Positions 7,139 to 7,368 of a stretch of DNA of 7,368 nt are shown here, piece by piece. A program made the translations under genes and the position numbers. Below the pieces are notes generated by a model. The model was given only the letters and a program-made list of their open reading frames with translations. It was not told the origin of the DNA and did no database searches. The number at the start of each line of letters is the position of its first letter. Positions within the stretch are counted from its first letter, which is position 1. Source of the DNA: Akkermansiaceae bacterium UBA5688 (lineage in GTDB: Bacteria; Verrucomicrobiota; Verrucomicrobiia; Verrucomicrobiales; Akkermansiaceae). The stretch is from positions 40,615 through 47,982 of the forward strand of contig DIHU01000237.1 of assembly GCA_002420315.1 (NCBI GenBank). The letters run 5' to 3'.

Positions 7139-7162
7139 TTTAGGATAATTTTTCTTTAGGAT
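7139..7162. repeat. Direct repeat TTTAGGAT x2 near the predicted transcription start
   Basis: TTTAGGAT occurs at 7139-7146 and 7155-7162, 16 bp centre to centre. On the - strand the copies read ATCCTAAA. They overlap and follow the predicted start of transcription for the aldo/keto reductase cluster (about 7159), a position where a repressor would act. Function is inference. Confidence 0.35.
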
Positions 7163-7165
7163 GTT

Positions 7166-7193
7166 TTTATATTTTTTGTGAATTTTTTGTGAA
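7166..7193 (-). promoter_or_regulatory. Predicted sigma70-type promoter of the L-galactose-type cluster
   Basis: On the - strand TTCACA (7193-7188; 5 of 6 to TTGACA) is followed after 16 nt by TATAAA (7171-7166; 5 of 6 to TATAAT). Transcription would start near 7159, leaving a leader of about 95 nt before the ATG at 7065. The region is strongly A/T-rich, so chance matches are easy. Confidence 0.45.
7171..7192. repeat. 11-bp perfect tandem repeat in the divergent intergenic region
   Basis: Two adjacent copies of ATTTTTTGTGA (7171-7181 and 7182-7192), followed by a partial third copy (ATTTTTAT). The unit is about one helical turn, so its T tracts are in phase and may bend the DNA. It contains the duplicated TTCACA (- strand), one copy of which forms the predicted -35 element. 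It may serve the divergent + strand gene as well. Confidence 0.6.
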
Positions 7194-7237
7194 TTTTTAT
7201 CTATCTAAACTTATTTGATTTGTTAAGTGCTAGGGTG

Positions 7238-7368
7238 ATGTCCAAAGAGGAGGTTTTACCCTGGGAAAAGGTAGGCGAAGAGTTTCGCCTTAATTACAAA
7301 AGGGCTGGTATGTTAGTCGACTTGGATCGCTGTATTGGCTGTCACTCATGCTCAGTGTCTTGCAAGAC
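7238..7368 (+). CDS. 4Fe-4S ferredoxin-type electron-transfer protein, N-terminal fragment (3' end outside window)
   Basis: An open frame from ATG 7238 runs off the window after 43 complete codons. Residues 25-43 read MLVDLDRCIGCHSCSVSCK, with C32, C35, C38 and C42 in the C-x2-C-x2-C-x3-C spacing of a cubane-cluster ferredoxin domain. The GM-x-x-x-LD-x-CIGCH-x-CSV-x-CK pattern resembles the beta subunits of molybdopterin oxidoreductases, particularly nitrate reductase NarH, and also DmsB/PhsB relatives. No Tat or Sec signal is visible, so this part is cytoplasmic or is exported with a partner. A GTG one codon earlier and an internal ATG at 7310 are alternative starts; 7238 is preferred because the upstream sequence (SKEEVLPWEKVGEEF...) looks coding. 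AGGG lies only 2 nt before it. It is divergent from the sugar cluster and its partner subunits would lie beyond the window. Confidence 0.85.
   Translation, partial: MSKEEVLPWEKVGEEFRLNYKRAGMLVDLDRCIGCHSCSVSCK

Noticed and set aside
1..7368. tRNA genes, mobile elements, CRISPR arrays
   Set aside because: No tRNA-like TTC-G-A arm with flanking cloverleaf, no transposase-like frame and no regularly spaced repeats were found on either strand.

Overview
The window looks like chromosome from a Gram-negative, probably marine, bacterium. The outer-membrane barrel, the UxaE-type tagaturonate epimerase, the sugar dehydrogenases and the general lack of strong Shine-Dalgarno sites would suit a polysaccharide-degrading member of the Verrucomicrobiota/Planctomycetota group. 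That placement is inference from gene content; there is no rRNA or other taxonomic marker to confirm it.

Left part, + strand (1-1859): the C-terminal two thirds of translation initiation factor IF2 (infB, cut by the window edge inside the P-loop), followed 11 bp later by ribosome-binding factor A (rbfA). This is the end of a classic translation operon. Next comes a 140-bp spacer with an AT-rich hairpin and a near-start palindrome, then a gene for an alginate-export-family outer-membrane beta-barrel (2002-3465). A strong hairpin with T and A tracts on either side (3564-3600) lies between this gene and the convergent gene cluster and probably stops transcription from both sides.

Right part, - strand (7065 down to 3625): three genes in one orientation, in transcription order an aldo/keto reductase closely resembling plant-type L-galactose dehydrogenase, a zinc-type medium-chain dehydrogenase, and UxaE tagaturonate 3-epimerase. 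Read in that order they fit a route L-galactose -> L-galactonolactone -> (lactonase, not here) L-galactonate -> D-tagaturonate -> D-fructuronate, which would then enter the UxuB/UxuA/KDG pathway. L-galactose occurs in red-algal galactans (agar, porphyran), so this may be a small L-galactose catabolic cluster. It is the most interesting content of the window. The family of the epimerase and the AKR are well supported; the substrate of the middle dehydrogenase is inferred from context.

Far right: a 172-bp AT-rich divergent intergenic region holds an 11-bp tandem repeat that forms a good promoter-like pair for the - strand cluster, plus a pair of direct repeats near the predicted transcription start. 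It is followed by the first 43 codons of a + strand 4Fe-4S electron-transfer protein (NarH/DmsB-like) cut by the window edge. No RNA genes, mobile elements or CRISPR arrays were seen, and no gene-free stretch exceeds about 175 bp.
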